Origin: Planctomycetota bacterium
Lineage (GTDB): Bacteria; Planctomycetota; UBA8742; UBA2392
DNA: 64,000 bases
Reading direction: 5' to 3'
Assembly (NCBI GenBank): GCA_016712285.1
Contig: JADJRK010000001.1
Location: 1,736,001-1,800,000, forward strand
Below are positions 17,349-26,683 of this stretch, in pieces. Below the pieces are notes generated by a model. It was not told the origin of the DNA. It did no database searches and saw only the letters and a list, made by a program, of their open reading frames with translations. Both the position numbers and the translations under genes were made by a program. The number at the start of each line of letters is the position of its first letter. Positions within the stretch are counted from its first letter, which is position 1.

Positions 17349-19160
17349 ATGCGCACGCTTCGCTTCATCCTTGCCGAGTACAAAGCCAACCTGCGCTGGT
17401 TCGTGATCGGCATGAGCGCACTGATCGTCGGCGCACTGGCCCAGACGGTCGCGCCGATCTACATCAAGCTTGCCGTCGATGCCGCGTCGCCTGAAGGCTT
17501 TGTCAGCGAAGAAGGGCTTGCCGGGCGCATCGCGCTGGCGACCATGCTGACAGAACCCGAACGCAGCGAGCGCTTCGTGCTGGTGTGCCTTGGCATGGTG
17601 GCGCTGACCGCGCTGATTGTGGCGCTGGCCACGTTCTACAAGCGCTATTACCTCGTACGCATTTCGCGCCGCACCGAGTACACACTCAAGAAGCGCATGT
17701 ACGCGCGGCTGCAGGACATGCCGGCACGCTGGTACGACAACACCCGCAGTGGCGGCGTGATGTCGCTGATGACCAGCGACATTGAAGCCGTGCGCATGAT
17801 GATCGGCCCCGCTGTCATGTACATTGGCGGCACGGTGATCATGTTCCCCGCCAGCCTGGCGATCATGCTGACCCTCAACTGGATGCTGACTCTGCTGGCG
17901 CTGATCCCGCTGGTTGGCCTGAGCGCGGCCACCATCTGGTTCAACCCACGCGTGCGCAAATTCAGCCTGCGCAGCCAGGAGGACCTTGAGCAGCTGTCGG
18001 CCCGCGCGCAGGAGAACTTTGCCGGCGCGCGAGTCGTAAAGGCCTTCAGCCGCGAAGACTTTGAAATCGCTGAGCTGCAGCGTCTGGGCGACACGTACCT
18101 CGAAAACAAGCTGGGGCAAGCACGCAACCAGGCGCTGTTTCAGGCCTGCATCTGGGGATTCTCGGGCATCGGCGTGCTGATCATTCTTTACTTCGGCGCG
18201 ATTGAAGTCAGCGCCGGCCGCAGCAGCGTCGGCGACATGGCGGCGTTCATGCTTTACAACCTGGGCCTGTACTGGCCGATGATCGCGCTGGGCTGGGTCA
18301 CCATGCTGTTCGTGCGCGCATCGGCCAGCCTCAAGCGCATCGACGCGATGACCGAAGTTGCCAGCGACCCGTCGCGCCTCGCGGGCGGCCTCAAGCCAGC
18401 AAGCCTGCGCGGAGAGATCGAGTTTCAGGATGTCAGCCTGCGCTACAGCGACGAAGCGCCGCCCGCACTGGTTGACGTGAACTTTCATGTCGCGCCCGGG
18501 CGCACGCTGGGCATTGTCGGCCAGGTCGGAAGCGGCAAAAGCACGATCGCCAACCTGCTGTTGCGCCTGATGGCGCCGACGTCGGGCCGCGTGCTGATCG
18601 ACGGCACACCGATCGAAGATCTCGACGCCCATGTGCTGCGCGGCTTCATGGGCTATGTGCCCCAAGACAGCTTCTTGTTCAGTGACACGATCGCGAACAA
18701 CATCGCGCTGGCGTTGCCGCCCGACGACAAGAACCGCGATGCCGCCGTGCGCAAAGCTGCACAGGCAGCCGAGTTTGAAGCCGAAGTGCTGACGCTGCCG
18801 CAAGGCTACGACACCATGCTGGGCGAACGCGGGGTCAACCTGTCCGGCGGCCAGAAGCAGCGCGCCGCGATTGCGCGGGCGCTGGCGGCCAAGCCGACAA
18901 TACTGGTGCTGGACGACTGCCTCAGTGCCGTCGATACCGACACTGAGGAGCGCATTCTGCGAAACCTGAAAGCCGAAACGCGCGACATCACCACCATCAT
19001 CATTTCGCAGCGCATCAGCGGCGTGTCGCACGCTGACGAAATCATCGTGCTCGACAAGGGCCGAGTGGCGCAACGCGGCTCTGATGCCGAGTTGCGGGCC
19101 GGCGGCGGGTTGTACTCCGAGCTCGCGCGCAGGCAGGAACTGGCAGCCGCGCTGGCATAG
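17349..19160 (+). CDS. ABC exporter half-transporter (permease-ATPase fusion)
   Basis: 603 residues. Six transmembrane helices lie in residues 18-330 (a type-1 exporter fold with coupling-helix sequences such as QDMPARWYDNTRSG). The nucleotide-binding domain follows: Walker A GQVGSGKST near residue 395, Q-loop YVPQDSFLFSDT, signature LSGGQKQR, Walker B ILVLDDCLS and H-loop replaced by ISQRISGVSHA. The residue after the Walker B Asp is Asp, not the catalytic Glu, and the switch His is Gln. Such changes mark the MdlA-type half of heterodimeric exporters, so an unlinked partner may exist. Substrate unknown. Confidence 0.88.
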   Translation: MRTLRFILAEYKANLRWFVIGMSALIVGALAQTVAPIYIKLAVDAASPEGFVSEEGLAGRIALATMLTEPERSERFVLVCLGMVALTALIVALATFYKRYYLVRISRRTEYTLKKRMYARLQDMPARWYDNTRSGGVMSLMTSDIEAVRMMIGPAVMYIGGTVIMFPASLAIMLTLNWMLTLLALIPLVGLSAATIWFNPRVRKFSLRSQEDLEQLSARAQENFAGARVVKAFSREDFEIAELQRLGDTYLENKLGQARNQALFQACIWGFSGIGVLIILYFGAIEVSAGRSSVGDMAAFMLYNLGLYWPMIALGWVTMLFVRASASLKRIDAMTEVASDPSRLAGGLKPASLRGEIEFQDVSLRYSDEAPPALVDVNFHVAPGRTLGIVGQVGSGKSTIANLLLRLMAPTSGRVLIDGTPIEDLDAHVLRGFMGYVPQDSFLFSDTIANNIALALPPDDKNRDAAVRKAAQAAEFEAEVLTLPQGYDTMLGERGVNLSGGQKQRAAIARALAAKPTILVLDDCLSAVDTDTEERILRNLKAETRDITTIIISQRISGVSHADEIIVLDKGRVAQRGSDAELRAGGGLYSELARRQELAAALA

Positions 19161-19282
19161 GCGAAGTAGTCCGCGGCCCGGACTATTGGCGCTTGCGTCA
19201 TGGCATGGCGAATTGCAGGATTCAGGCAACGGAACGCGCCAGCCTTGGGGCGGCGCCAGCATCTGACAACCGGCAACTCAAC

Positions 19283-19507
19283 ATGCCCATCACTCGAGTC
19301 AAAACGCGTGGCACCGTGAAGTGGTACGACCGCCGCAAGGGCTACGGCTATGCGGCGCGAACCGGCGCCGCCGAGGTATTTCTTCACTATGGCGCCATCC
19401 GCAGCGACGGCGTCATTGAACTTGCGCCCGGCCAGCAGATTGAGTTCATGCTTGAGCAAACGCCGCGCGGCGCGGTTGCCCACGAGATCAGGGTTGTGAC
19501 GGACTAG
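19283..19507 (+). CDS. cold-shock-domain RNA-binding protein
   Basis: 74 residues from ATG 19283. RGTVKWYDRRKGYGYA holds the first strands with a modified RNP1 (KGYGYA for KGFGFI), and EVFLHYGAI is RNP2. Q-Q-I-E-F-M-L and AHEIRVV complete the five-strand OB fold. The tyrosine-for-phenylalanine changes keep aromatic stacking positions. Its TAG stop shares CTAG with the stop of the convergent DUF502 gene. Confidence 0.88.
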   Translation: MPITRVKTRGTVKWYDRRKGYGYAARTGAAEVFLHYGAIRSDGVIELAPGQQIEFMLEQTPRGAVAHEIRVVTD

Positions 19508-20610
19508 CCTTTCGGTGGCGCGACTTCCCGGGTCTCGGAGTCCTGGGTTGCGCCCGGCTTGTCACCGAATGCGGGGTCCATGGCGCCCGTCACTTCTTCT
19601 TCGACTTTCTTCAACGCTGACTTGTTCAAGATCGCCGTCTGCTTGGTGCGAATCTGTTCGTTGATACCCCCGGCCAGCGCATACTGCGCGCCCGATGCGG
19701 GCTTGACCTGCTCTTCAATCGGCGCCAGTACGCCGCCCGAGATGATGAACTTCATCGCCTCTTGCACCGTGATATCAAGCTGGATGACCTCGTCGGCGGC
19801 AACCACCATCGTATAGCCAGTCATCGGCGCGGGGCTGCTTGGCACATACACCGTTACCATGCGCTTGCGCGTGTGGTCCTGCACCGACCGCAGGCCCGAA
19901 CCTGTTACGAACACAATCGACCACAACCCGCGGCGTGGATACTCCAGAATCGCGACTGTCTCAAACTCGATCGGCTTGTTGTCTGTGAAAAAGAACTCGA
20001 CCAGCTGCTTGGCGTGCGGGTAAATCGACTTCACGACCGGTACGCGCGTGACGAACCATTCCAGAAGGGCGACAAACCTGCGACCCAGAAAGTTGCGCGC
20101 CAGGAAGCCCAGCAGTACCACCAATGCCAGACCCAGCACGCTCGCCAGCAGGTAATCAAACCAGTTGTAGCGCTCTACGCGGCCCGACAGCGGGTTGTAC
20201 TGCCGCTTCCAGCCGTTGGCGTCGAGTACAGCCTGCAAGATGCTGCGCGGCTGCCCGGGCGGGGACAGGCCCTGAGTCTCGGCGGGCAGGTCCATGATGC
20301 GGGGCATGCGCTTGAGGTTGGCCTCGGTGTGCACGACGACGCCGTTTGTCGGCAGACCGTTGCCATCTTTGGGCGACTGGAAGAATGAGTCGTCGAGATA
20401 GACCAGCTCCGCCTCGGTCAGCGGCCGCGGATCGAACGTCGTGACCATGTCGATGCCCTGGATGGTCAGCTCGACGACGTACACGCGCAGCACATCCCAG
20501 ACCCATGCAAAAATCGCAATCGTAATCACTGCCGGCAGCAGGATCGAAAGGCCCTTCAGGAATGCCCTGCCCACTGGGCCGCGCTTCTTGTGGTTGGATT
20601 TGTTCGTCAT
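19504..20610 (-). CDS. DUF502-family membrane protein
   Basis: 368 residues from ATG 20610. After a short basic N-terminus, a helix at about 18-38 (FLKGLSILLPAVITI) begins the family pattern. A long insert (about residues 50-135) separates it from the second helix (LLASVLGLALVVLLGFLARN). The core RVPVVKSIYPHAKQLVEFF, VATLEYPRRG-like VAILEYPRRGLWSIVFVTG and VYVPSSPAPMTGYTMVV are DUF502 (COG2928) hallmarks. The function of the family is not established. The insert of ~80 residues is unusual for it. Convergent with the cold-shock gene. Confidence 0.85.
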   Translation of the reverse strand: MTNKSNHKKRGPVGRAFLKGLSILLPAVITIAIFAWVWDVLRVYVVELTIQGIDMVTTFDPRPLTEAELVYLDDSFFQSPKDGNGLPTNGVVVHTEANLKRMPRIMDLPAETQGLSPPGQPRSILQAVLDANGWKRQYNPLSGRVERYNWFDYLLASVLGLALVVLLGFLARNFLGRRFVALLEWFVTRVPVVKSIYPHAKQLVEFFFTDNKPIEFETVAILEYPRRGLWSIVFVTGSGLRSVQDHTRKRMVTVYVPSSPAPMTGYTMVVAADEVIQLDITVQEAMKFIISGGVLAPIEEQVKPASGAQYALAGGINEQIRTKQTAILNKSALKKVEEEVTGAMDPAFGDKPGATQDSETREVAPPKG

Positions 20611-20701
20611 CCGCTCGCCTGGAAGTCCGTAAAACTTTAGCGCATAGAGGGTTGGGGTCAACAGCGCTTGCATATGCAGGGGGTGCCACTAGACTTCCGC
20701 G

Positions 20702-21799
20702 ATGCGGCTGTTGCGCCACGATTTTCGCGATTTGAAGCTCGCGTTCGCCCTGTCATTTGACCTGCGACGCGTGATGTACGCCGGACTGGCCCTGTGCTGG
20801 ACGGTGCTGGTGATCGGCGTTGTACTGGCCGTGCTCAGCGCGCGCGCATACGGCCAGGCGTTCTCGCCCGAGGGGCTGTTTCTGGTGTTCGACACCCTTG
20901 GCAGCATGCCCATCACGCCGGGGCGGGCGCTGATGTTCGGCTGTATCCTGGCCGGTTGGTGGATCGGTTTTGGCTGGCTTACCGCGCCGGTCATGCGCAG
21001 CGCCGCCGTCGATATCGCCCGCGACGAACGCGAGCGACGCGCCAGCATCCCCGTGCTCAACCGACAGGCCGCGTTTGCGCCATTGCTGGGCCTGAGTGTT
21101 GCCGCCGTCGCGCTGCTGGTGGCGCTGCTCTGGTCATTGTTCGCCATGATTCCGGGCGCTGCCGGTGCGGTGCTTGCCGGCATGCTGCTGCCACTGGTGC
21201 TGATTGTGACCGTGTTTGCCGGCGCCGTGACCATCGTGGTGCTGGCCAGCGCGCCCATGATGGGCCCCACCGCAGTCGTCGAGGGCCGCGATTACTTCGA
21301 AGCTCTGACCCGCCCCATGAGCTACGCCATGCAGCAGCCGGGGCGCTACCTGTGCTACCAGGGCGGCAAGCTGCTAACAGTCTCGGTGTCAGCCATTCTC
21401 GGTCTCGCGGCGCTGGCCATCGGCTGGGCGATTGTCGCGGCGGCCCTGTGGATTGTCGGCGAAACCGCGGTGCTGCAAGACGCCTGGCACGAAGCCACCG
21501 GCCGCGGCGATGGTGGCAAGGGTGGCGGGGTACTTTCGATGCTGATGACGGGCCTGTTCTGGGGCTCGATGGGGTTGCTGGCGACCTGGTTGATGACTGT
21601 GTGCCTGTGCGCTGACCTGATTGTCTATCTGCTAATGCGCTACCGGGTCGATGGCGTGACATTTGATGCCATCGCGATCGCCGAGGACAAGCTCAAGGTC
21701 TATCCCCGCGCCACGGAAACAGCCGAGCAAGCCGAAGAAGCCCGCAAACGCTTCGACGAGCAGCAGGCGGCTGGCGAAAAAGTCAAAGTTGAAGGCTAG
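20702..21799 (+). CDS. polytopic membrane protein of unknown function
   Basis: 365 residues with about six hydrophobic helices (near 27-50, 80-100, 122-150, 155-180, 222-255, 282-312) and a charged, Lys/Glu-rich tail. An internal soluble stretch VVEGRDYFEALTRPMSYAMQQPGRYLCYQ precedes the last helices. I recognise no domain. It is 77 bp upstream of the GspE/PilB ATPase on the same strand, so it could be co-transcribed, but nothing in it marks a secretion role. Confidence 0.6.
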   Translation: MRLLRHDFRDLKLAFALSFDLRRVMYAGLALCWTVLVIGVVLAVLSARAYGQAFSPEGLFLVFDTLGSMPITPGRALMFGCILAGWWIGFGWLTAPVMRSAAVDIARDERERRASIPVLNRQAAFAPLLGLSVAAVALLVALLWSLFAMIPGAAGAVLAGMLLPLVLIVTVFAGAVTIVVLASAPMMGPTAVVEGRDYFEALTRPMSYAMQQPGRYLCYQGGKLLTVSVSAILGLAALAIGWAIVAAALWIVGETAVLQDAWHEATGRGDGGKGGGVLSMLMTGLFWGSMGLLATWLMTVCLCADLIVYLLMRYRVDGVTFDAIAIAEDKLKVYPRATETAEQAEEARKRFDEQQAAGEKVKVEG

Positions 21800-21876
21800 C
21801 CCTTTTCCCAACCCTTTGGCCTGACGGGCGTTAAACTCCTGCGGCCCAATGCCGGCTTGTGCGTATTGAGGTGACC

Positions 21877-23580
21877 ATGTCGCAGTTGCTCGCCAAGTAC
21901 CTGATTGAAGAGCGCGGAATCCGCCAGGACAAGGTGGACCATCTGCTGCAACGCGCCAAAGAGTCCGGCGAACGTCTGGACTCGGCCCTGGTCGAGCACG
22001 GCATCCTGGCTGAAAACGAGATGCTGGAATTCTACGCCTCGCAGCTCGGCCTGCCCTACGAAAACGAACTGGCCAAGTACAAGCCCAACCCGCGCTTTGC
22101 CGAGAAAGTCCCGGTCGGTTTCGCGCGCCAGTACAACCTCGTCGGTCTCGACGAAATCGCCGGCATCCTGCGCGTCGCCACGTGTCGGCCGCTTGACCTG
22201 TACCCGATGGACGAGCTTGCGGGCCTGCTGCACCAGCCGATTGAGCCGGTGCTGGCCCCGCGCGTCGAGATCAGCGAGCTGATCAACAAGACCTACGCCC
22301 AGAAAAGCGAAGTCAGCGATGAAGTTGAACGCGAACTCGAAGCCGACGGCATGCTCGAGACCGAGTTCGAGTTCGACGCCAAGACCGACATCCTGAACAT
22401 CGCCACCGCGGCGCCGATCATCAAGCTGGTCAACACGATCTTCAGCCAGGCGCTGCGCATGCGGGCCAGTGACATTCACATCCAGCCCAGCGAGCACAAA
22501 CTGCAGATTCGTTACCGCGTTGACGGCGTGCTGTACGACGTGATGACCCCCAGCAAGAAGCTGCAGGACGCGATCATCGCGCGCATCAAGGTCATGAGCC
22601 GCATGGACATTGCCGAGCGCCGCCTGCCCCAGGACGGCCGCGCCAGCATCAAAATGGGCGACGCGGAAATCGACCTGCGTATCAGCACCGTGCCCACCAA
22701 CTTCGGCGAGCGCGCGGTCATTCGTATCCTGGAAAAGAACACGAAAGAGTTCCGGCTGTCCGACATCGGCTTCATGCGGGACAACGAAGACATCTTTAAC
22801 ACTTACCTTGAGTACTCCAACGGCATCATCCTGCTGACCGGCCCCACGGGCAGTGGCAAGACGACCACGCTGTACGCCGCCATCGGCAACATCAACCGGC
22901 CTGACATCAACATCCTCACGATCGAAGACCCGATCGAGTACCAGATGCCCGGCGCCAGCCAGGTCGAGGTGAACGAGAAAAAGGGCCTGACCTTTGCCCG
23001 CGCGCTGCGCAGCTTTGTGCGACAGGACCCCGACGTCATCCTGGTCGGCGAAATCCGCGACCTTGAAACCGCGCAGATTGCCATCCAGTCCGCACTGACG
23101 GGCCACCTTGTGTTCAGCACGCTGCACACCAACGACGCGCCCAGCACCGTCACGCGCCTTGTGGACCTTGGCGTTGAGCCTTTCCTGGTCTCAAGCTCGG
23201 TCATCTGCGTGGTCGCCCAGCGCCTTGTGCGCCGCATCTGCAAAGAGTGCAAGGGCGAGTACGTGCCCGACGAACGCGAACTCAAGGGCTTCGACCTTTC
23301 GCTGGACGACCTCGAACACGGCCACCTGTGGCAGGGCCGCGGCTGTGAAGCCTGCTTCAAGACCGGGTTCACGGGCCGGACGGCGATTCACGAAATTCTG
23401 CCCATCAGCGAGCGCATCAAGCAGCAGATCGTGGAGAAGCAGCCGGCAGGCGAAATCAAGCGCTGGGCGGTAACGCAAGGCGGCCTGCGCACACTGCGCA
23501 TGGACGGCATGCGAAAAGCCATGATGGGCCAGACCACGCTGGCAGAGATAGCAACCACAACCCAACGCGACACGTTCTGA
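21877..23580 (+). CDS. type II secretion / type IV pilus assembly ATPase (GspE/PilB family)
   Basis: 567 residues from ATG 21877, preceded by TTGAGGTG; a GTG at 21859 is the alternative. The N-terminal GspE-II/MshEN domain spans about residues 1-150 (LLEFYASQLGLPYEN-like). The ATPase has ASDIHIQPSE, an Asp box, Walker A GPTGSGKTTTLYA near residue 323, Walker B VILVGEIRDLETA and the HIS box TGHLVFSTLHTNDA. A zinc-binding CKECKGEY...GCEACFKTGFTGR insert follows near 455-505. It powers pseudopilin/pilin assembly at the inner membrane. A secretin lies at 51982-54723, but no pilin or GspF gene is nearby. Confidence 0.92.
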   Translation: MSQLLAKYLIEERGIRQDKVDHLLQRAKESGERLDSALVEHGILAENEMLEFYASQLGLPYENELAKYKPNPRFAEKVPVGFARQYNLVGLDEIAGILRVATCRPLDLYPMDELAGLLHQPIEPVLAPRVEISELINKTYAQKSEVSDEVERELEADGMLETEFEFDAKTDILNIATAAPIIKLVNTIFSQALRMRASDIHIQPSEHKLQIRYRVDGVLYDVMTPSKKLQDAIIARIKVMSRMDIAERRLPQDGRASIKMGDAEIDLRISTVPTNFGERAVIRILEKNTKEFRLSDIGFMRDNEDIFNTYLEYSNGIILLTGPTGSGKTTTLYAAIGNINRPDINILTIEDPIEYQMPGASQVEVNEKKGLTFARALRSFVRQDPDVILVGEIRDLETAQIAIQSALTGHLVFSTLHTNDAPSTVTRLVDLGVEPFLVSSSVICVVAQRLVRRICKECKGEYVPDERELKGFDLSLDDLEHGHLWQGRGCEACFKTGFTGRTAIHEILPISERIKQQIVEKQPAGEIKRWAVTQGGLRTLRMDGMRKAMMGQTTLAEIATTTQRDTF

Positions 23581-23620
23581 CATCGCCGGTATTCGGCACG
23601 ATGCTTCCCGCGCCCCGCTT

Positions 23621-25291
23621 TTACTCAATCACCTTTATTGACAAGTCAACGTTCTGCTTCGCGATGGCCTCAACATCTTCTACGGGAGCTGGCGTCTTAT
23701 TGAGGACCAGCTTTCGAAGCGACTTGATGGCCGCGAGGTCGCGAACGCTCACGTCATCCTCGAACCGACAAGAGACCAGCGACAGGCTGTTCAGTTGGTT
23801 CATCGCCTTCAGGGTTCGCTCGATATCCTTGTTCACCGCAACTTCGTTGAGGAGAAGCTGCCGCACCGTCGGAAACAGCGCCACAAGGCAAGACACTTCA
23901 AACGACGAAAGCCGGTTCCTGGATAGCTCGACGGTCTCGATTCTGGTCGGCACGTCTGCCGTCGGTGCTGCCTGACCTTCCACAAACTCACATGCATCAA
24001 GGCTGAGGTACCGCAATTTCTTAAGGTTATTCAGCGTACCCTCCACCTGTCCTGCGATGCGGCACCGGACAAGCGTGAGGCGATCCAATGAAGGCATTGC
24101 CTCGAACGCAGAAAACGGGAGCGGCTTTGCAGCCGCGGTGCATGTAACTGCGAGGTCGACTGTTGCGGCAGCCAGTTGAAGGGCTTGGAAAAGGCAAGCA
24201 CCGTCGTGGCATCCAACCGATAAATAGGACACCCCTGCGCCACAAGCTCCCAAGACTTGCCGCGTAGCTGCGTCGGCGTCGCACTCGCTGCCAACCCAAT
24301 CAATGTGCAACCGGGACGCGTTGGCCTGCTTCAACAGGATCGCCAGTGGAGCACCCCAACTAGGGGAGCAACGCGCAAGCTTGATTGTTTTCAAGCGAGG
24401 TGCTCCGGCGTCATTCTTTTCCTCTGGAAGGTACAAAGGTGGGTGACAACGTGTGAGAATCAGTTCGATCGGCCCTTGCGCCCCGAAAAGCACCTCAATA
24501 GTTGCCCAATCGTCCCATGAGTACCCCCCAACCAAGCAGCTTTGCAGGTGCCTCCGTTTGCTGAACGAGGCTATGGCGGAGTTCAGTTCGGTGGCAGAAG
24601 TGAGCAGCTCATGCGCTGCCAGCGCTACGCGGACATTCTCAAACTCCGGCCGCTCAGCCAACGATGTTGCAAGAAGTCCGAGCCCGCGCCACATGTTGCT
24701 GATCTCCAGCCGTTGCAAGCGCGGCAATTGGCCGAGAAATGCGGTCTCTGACAGATGCCATCCATCCGCCTCGACGTGGTAGACGTTGCTGCGAACGACT
24801 TTGCCAGTCTGATCGCTCCTGCCCTCGTAGGGAAGTCGCATGCGCAGGACAGAAACGCTGCTGATCGAGACCGCCGCCGTAAACTCAGGTCCCGACAATG
24901 GACACGAGCCCGCCAACGTCAGTTCAGCCAGATTTCGGGATTGTGCCAGCCCCTGGAATGGGCCGGGGCCGATAGGGTGGTCAAAGCATATGCTCAGTTG
25001 CCGAAGTTCTTCCGCCTTTGCGATGGTCGTCCATACGTCGTTCGCGCACTCATCAGATCGCGTGATGATCAGATGGTCGCTTCGGGCAATGTCTTTGCAC
25101 GCGCGCAGAACATCCGCGCTGGTCGGCGCGGCTAGTTCGATTGTATTCGCGGCACTGCGTGTGTGAGCTTGGGTGGGCGCCACCGCCGGAAACAGCACGC
25201 AAATCACAACCAGCAACATACCACAACACAACCACCGGGAGGGCAGCGCACACTGGAAGACCGAGTAGAGACATGAGGCGCTAGTCGCCAT
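23621..25291 (-). CDS. secreted leucine-rich-repeat-like protein
   Basis: 556 residues from ATG 25291, overlapping the upstream gene by 11 bp, which suggests coupling; a start at 25219 is possible and also leaves a signal-like helix MLLVVICVLFPAVA. The mature part consists of irregular repeats in which L-x-x-L-x-L-x-x-C recurs (LKTIKLARC, LDRLTLVRC, LRYLSLDAC, LNSLSLVSC, LRKLVLNKT). That is an LRR solenoid of about ten or more turns. There is no transmembrane anchor after the signal. Base composition is visibly less GC-rich than the flanks. Likely an extracellular or periplasmic binding protein of unknown partner. Confidence 0.65.
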   Translation of the reverse strand: MATSASCLYSVFQCALPSRWLCCGMLLVVICVLFPAVAPTQAHTRSAANTIELAAPTSADVLRACKDIARSDHLIITRSDECANDVWTTIAKAEELRQLSICFDHPIGPGPFQGLAQSRNLAELTLAGSCPLSGPEFTAAVSISSVSVLRMRLPYEGRSDQTGKVVRSNVYHVEADGWHLSETAFLGQLPRLQRLEISNMWRGLGLLATSLAERPEFENVRVALAAHELLTSATELNSAIASFSKRRHLQSCLVGGYSWDDWATIEVLFGAQGPIELILTRCHPPLYLPEEKNDAGAPRLKTIKLARCSPSWGAPLAILLKQANASRLHIDWVGSECDADAATRQVLGACGAGVSYLSVGCHDGACLFQALQLAAATVDLAVTCTAAAKPLPFSAFEAMPSLDRLTLVRCRIAGQVEGTLNNLKKLRYLSLDACEFVEGQAAPTADVPTRIETVELSRNRLSSFEVSCLVALFPTVRQLLLNEVAVNKDIERTLKAMNQLNSLSLVSCRFEDDVSVRDLAAIKSLRKLVLNKTPAPVEDVEAIAKQNVDLSIKVIE

Positions 25292-26534
25292 TCTCACACA
25301 CTGCGCGGAACTCGTAGTCCATCCTGTACCTAACGGCAATATCGTATTCCCACTGTGCTTTTATCGAAAAGATCACGTCTCCTGCTCCAGGAGGCGCAAA
25401 GGGCACCCATTCCCAAGTCAACTTTGGATACGCGTGGATGATGACATCTGTGCATGCCACGTGTTGTACATAGATCTCAAGGTGACAGGCGGCCTCGCAA
25501 ACCGCCCCGTGCTTCGCCTCGTACGCGTCTGCTGCGCCCTTTGCATTCGCGTAGGCATCCCCTTCCAGTCCCTTGGCTCCCACAAGCGACGTTGGAAGCC
25601 CCTTGGCTAGCAGACTGTTCTCCAGTAATTGCTCCAATAGTTGCAAGAGTGGTGCTATCAGCAACTGACCCGCAAGGATGAGCAGGTACTCCCATTTGTC
25701 TTCATCCGTGGCCTTTGGATCCTTGCCCCCGTAGTTCTTGTAGTCCGGTTCAGGTGAAGGCGCGGTACCCAGTTCGAAGACTTGCTCAAACTTGAATCTG
25801 AGATGAGTAAGGTAGTAGTATGTGTCCGCGTACCACTTCTCCCAACCGCACGCTTGCGGCTCGCTTGGCAGCCGGAGTACCCGATTGCGCTCCTTGTACG
25901 GTTCGACTTTCTTGCCAGACGGCGAACCCCATCGCTGTGGAACGTAGGGCCCCCTGATCTTGTCTTCAAGGTCGGGCGCCAACAATTGGACCTGTCCTTC
26001 ATCCACTTCTGACATCGGGTATTGAAGGGCCTCGCTCAGCCCATTAATTCTGTGTGTCACTTGGGTTACGCCCGGCAAAACGGAACCAGCATCGGTTTCG
26101 GCCAGTGTGAACTGGATTGTGGTTGGCAGGCCCGGTGGCGGGCCTATCCCCAATAGGCTTGCGTGTTCGGTTTCTGCCAGTGTGAATTGGTTGTTTCGTG
26201 GACGCGAGGTGTCGCTTGACGGAACGCTTTGCTGGTTCTCGGCTGTCAACGTCAGCGGATCGAATATGAAATTGCCTGCCGGGCGCTTTGGCGCGCTTGG
26301 CTCTTGCGGCTGGTACGACTGTGACGGGCGGGTCGCTGGCCCCGAGTCGCGCTTCTGTCGAGCGGCGGCGAGTCTCTCCGCCATCGCCATTCCTTCGGCG
26401 ATTTGCGCGTCGATGGTGCCCAGCTTGTGGGCCAGGAAGTCTTCCGGCACCTCGACCCTTCCGCGACCGTTATGTGTGCTGACCTTCAACCCGCCGGGGG
26501 CGCAGGTTGGACAGTTTTCGTTGTCGTCTTCCAT
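25281..26534 (-). CDS. unknown protein with QFTLAET repeats, capsid-island gene
   Basis: 417 residues. The N-terminus has CPTCAPGG, then a helical stretch EDFLAHKLGTIDAQIAEG, a Pro/Ser-rich linker (about 60-90), and two copies of a short motif, QFTLAETEHASLLGIG and QFTLAETDAGSVLPGV, about 27 residues apart. The C-terminal half has a hydrophobic helix ILAGQLLIAPLLQLLEQLL, four cysteines (CEAAC, HVAC, VC) and beta-rich sequence ending FRAVCENGD. I recognise no family. It sits between the capsid-like gene and the LRR gene, in the same orientation, and shares their lower GC. Confidence 0.5.
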   Translation of the reverse strand: MEDDNENCPTCAPGGLKVSTHNGRGRVEVPEDFLAHKLGTIDAQIAEGMAMAERLAAARQKRDSGPATRPSQSYQPQEPSAPKRPAGNFIFDPLTLTAENQQSVPSSDTSRPRNNQFTLAETEHASLLGIGPPPGLPTTIQFTLAETDAGSVLPGVTQVTHRINGLSEALQYPMSEVDEGQVQLLAPDLEDKIRGPYVPQRWGSPSGKKVEPYKERNRVLRLPSEPQACGWEKWYADTYYYLTHLRFKFEQVFELGTAPSPEPDYKNYGGKDPKATDEDKWEYLLILAGQLLIAPLLQLLEQLLENSLLAKGLPTSLVGAKGLEGDAYANAKGAADAYEAKHGAVCEAACHLEIYVQHVACTDVIIHAYPKLTWEWVPFAPPGAGDVIFSIKAQWEYDIAVRYRMDYEFRAVCENGD

Positions 26535-26600
26535 GACCGCTCTTTCTTCCTGCGCAGACAGCGGTGGCCCATTCCTTCAACCTTCGCCCGCGCCAGTTGT

Positions 26601-26636
26601 GGCTCGGGCGCTAGCCCGTCGCTTGCGCTCGGGGCT
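26601..26636. repeat. palindromic GC-rich repeat with AGCGCAAGCGACGGGC core
   Basis: On the minus strand the gap between the capsid-like gene and the unknown gene contains CCCCGAGCGCAAGCGACGGG followed by CTAGCGCCCGAGCC. The two GAGC/GCTC ends fold back on each other, and CGGGC-GCTA-GCCCG forms an inner hairpin at 26605-26618. A related palindrome (AGCCCCGAGC/GCTCGGGGCT) occurs at 63377-63400. Strings of this type are common between genes in planctomycete genomes as far as I recall. Confidence 0.4.
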
Positions 26637-26683
26637 CTTGTTCACTCGATCGCGGGCTGCCACATAGGGCCGTCCCCGCGATC

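Noticed and set aside
17187..19262. An open frame of about 690 codons antisense to the ABC exporter.
   Set aside because: Same reason: low-complexity translation opposite a gene with clear ABC motifs.
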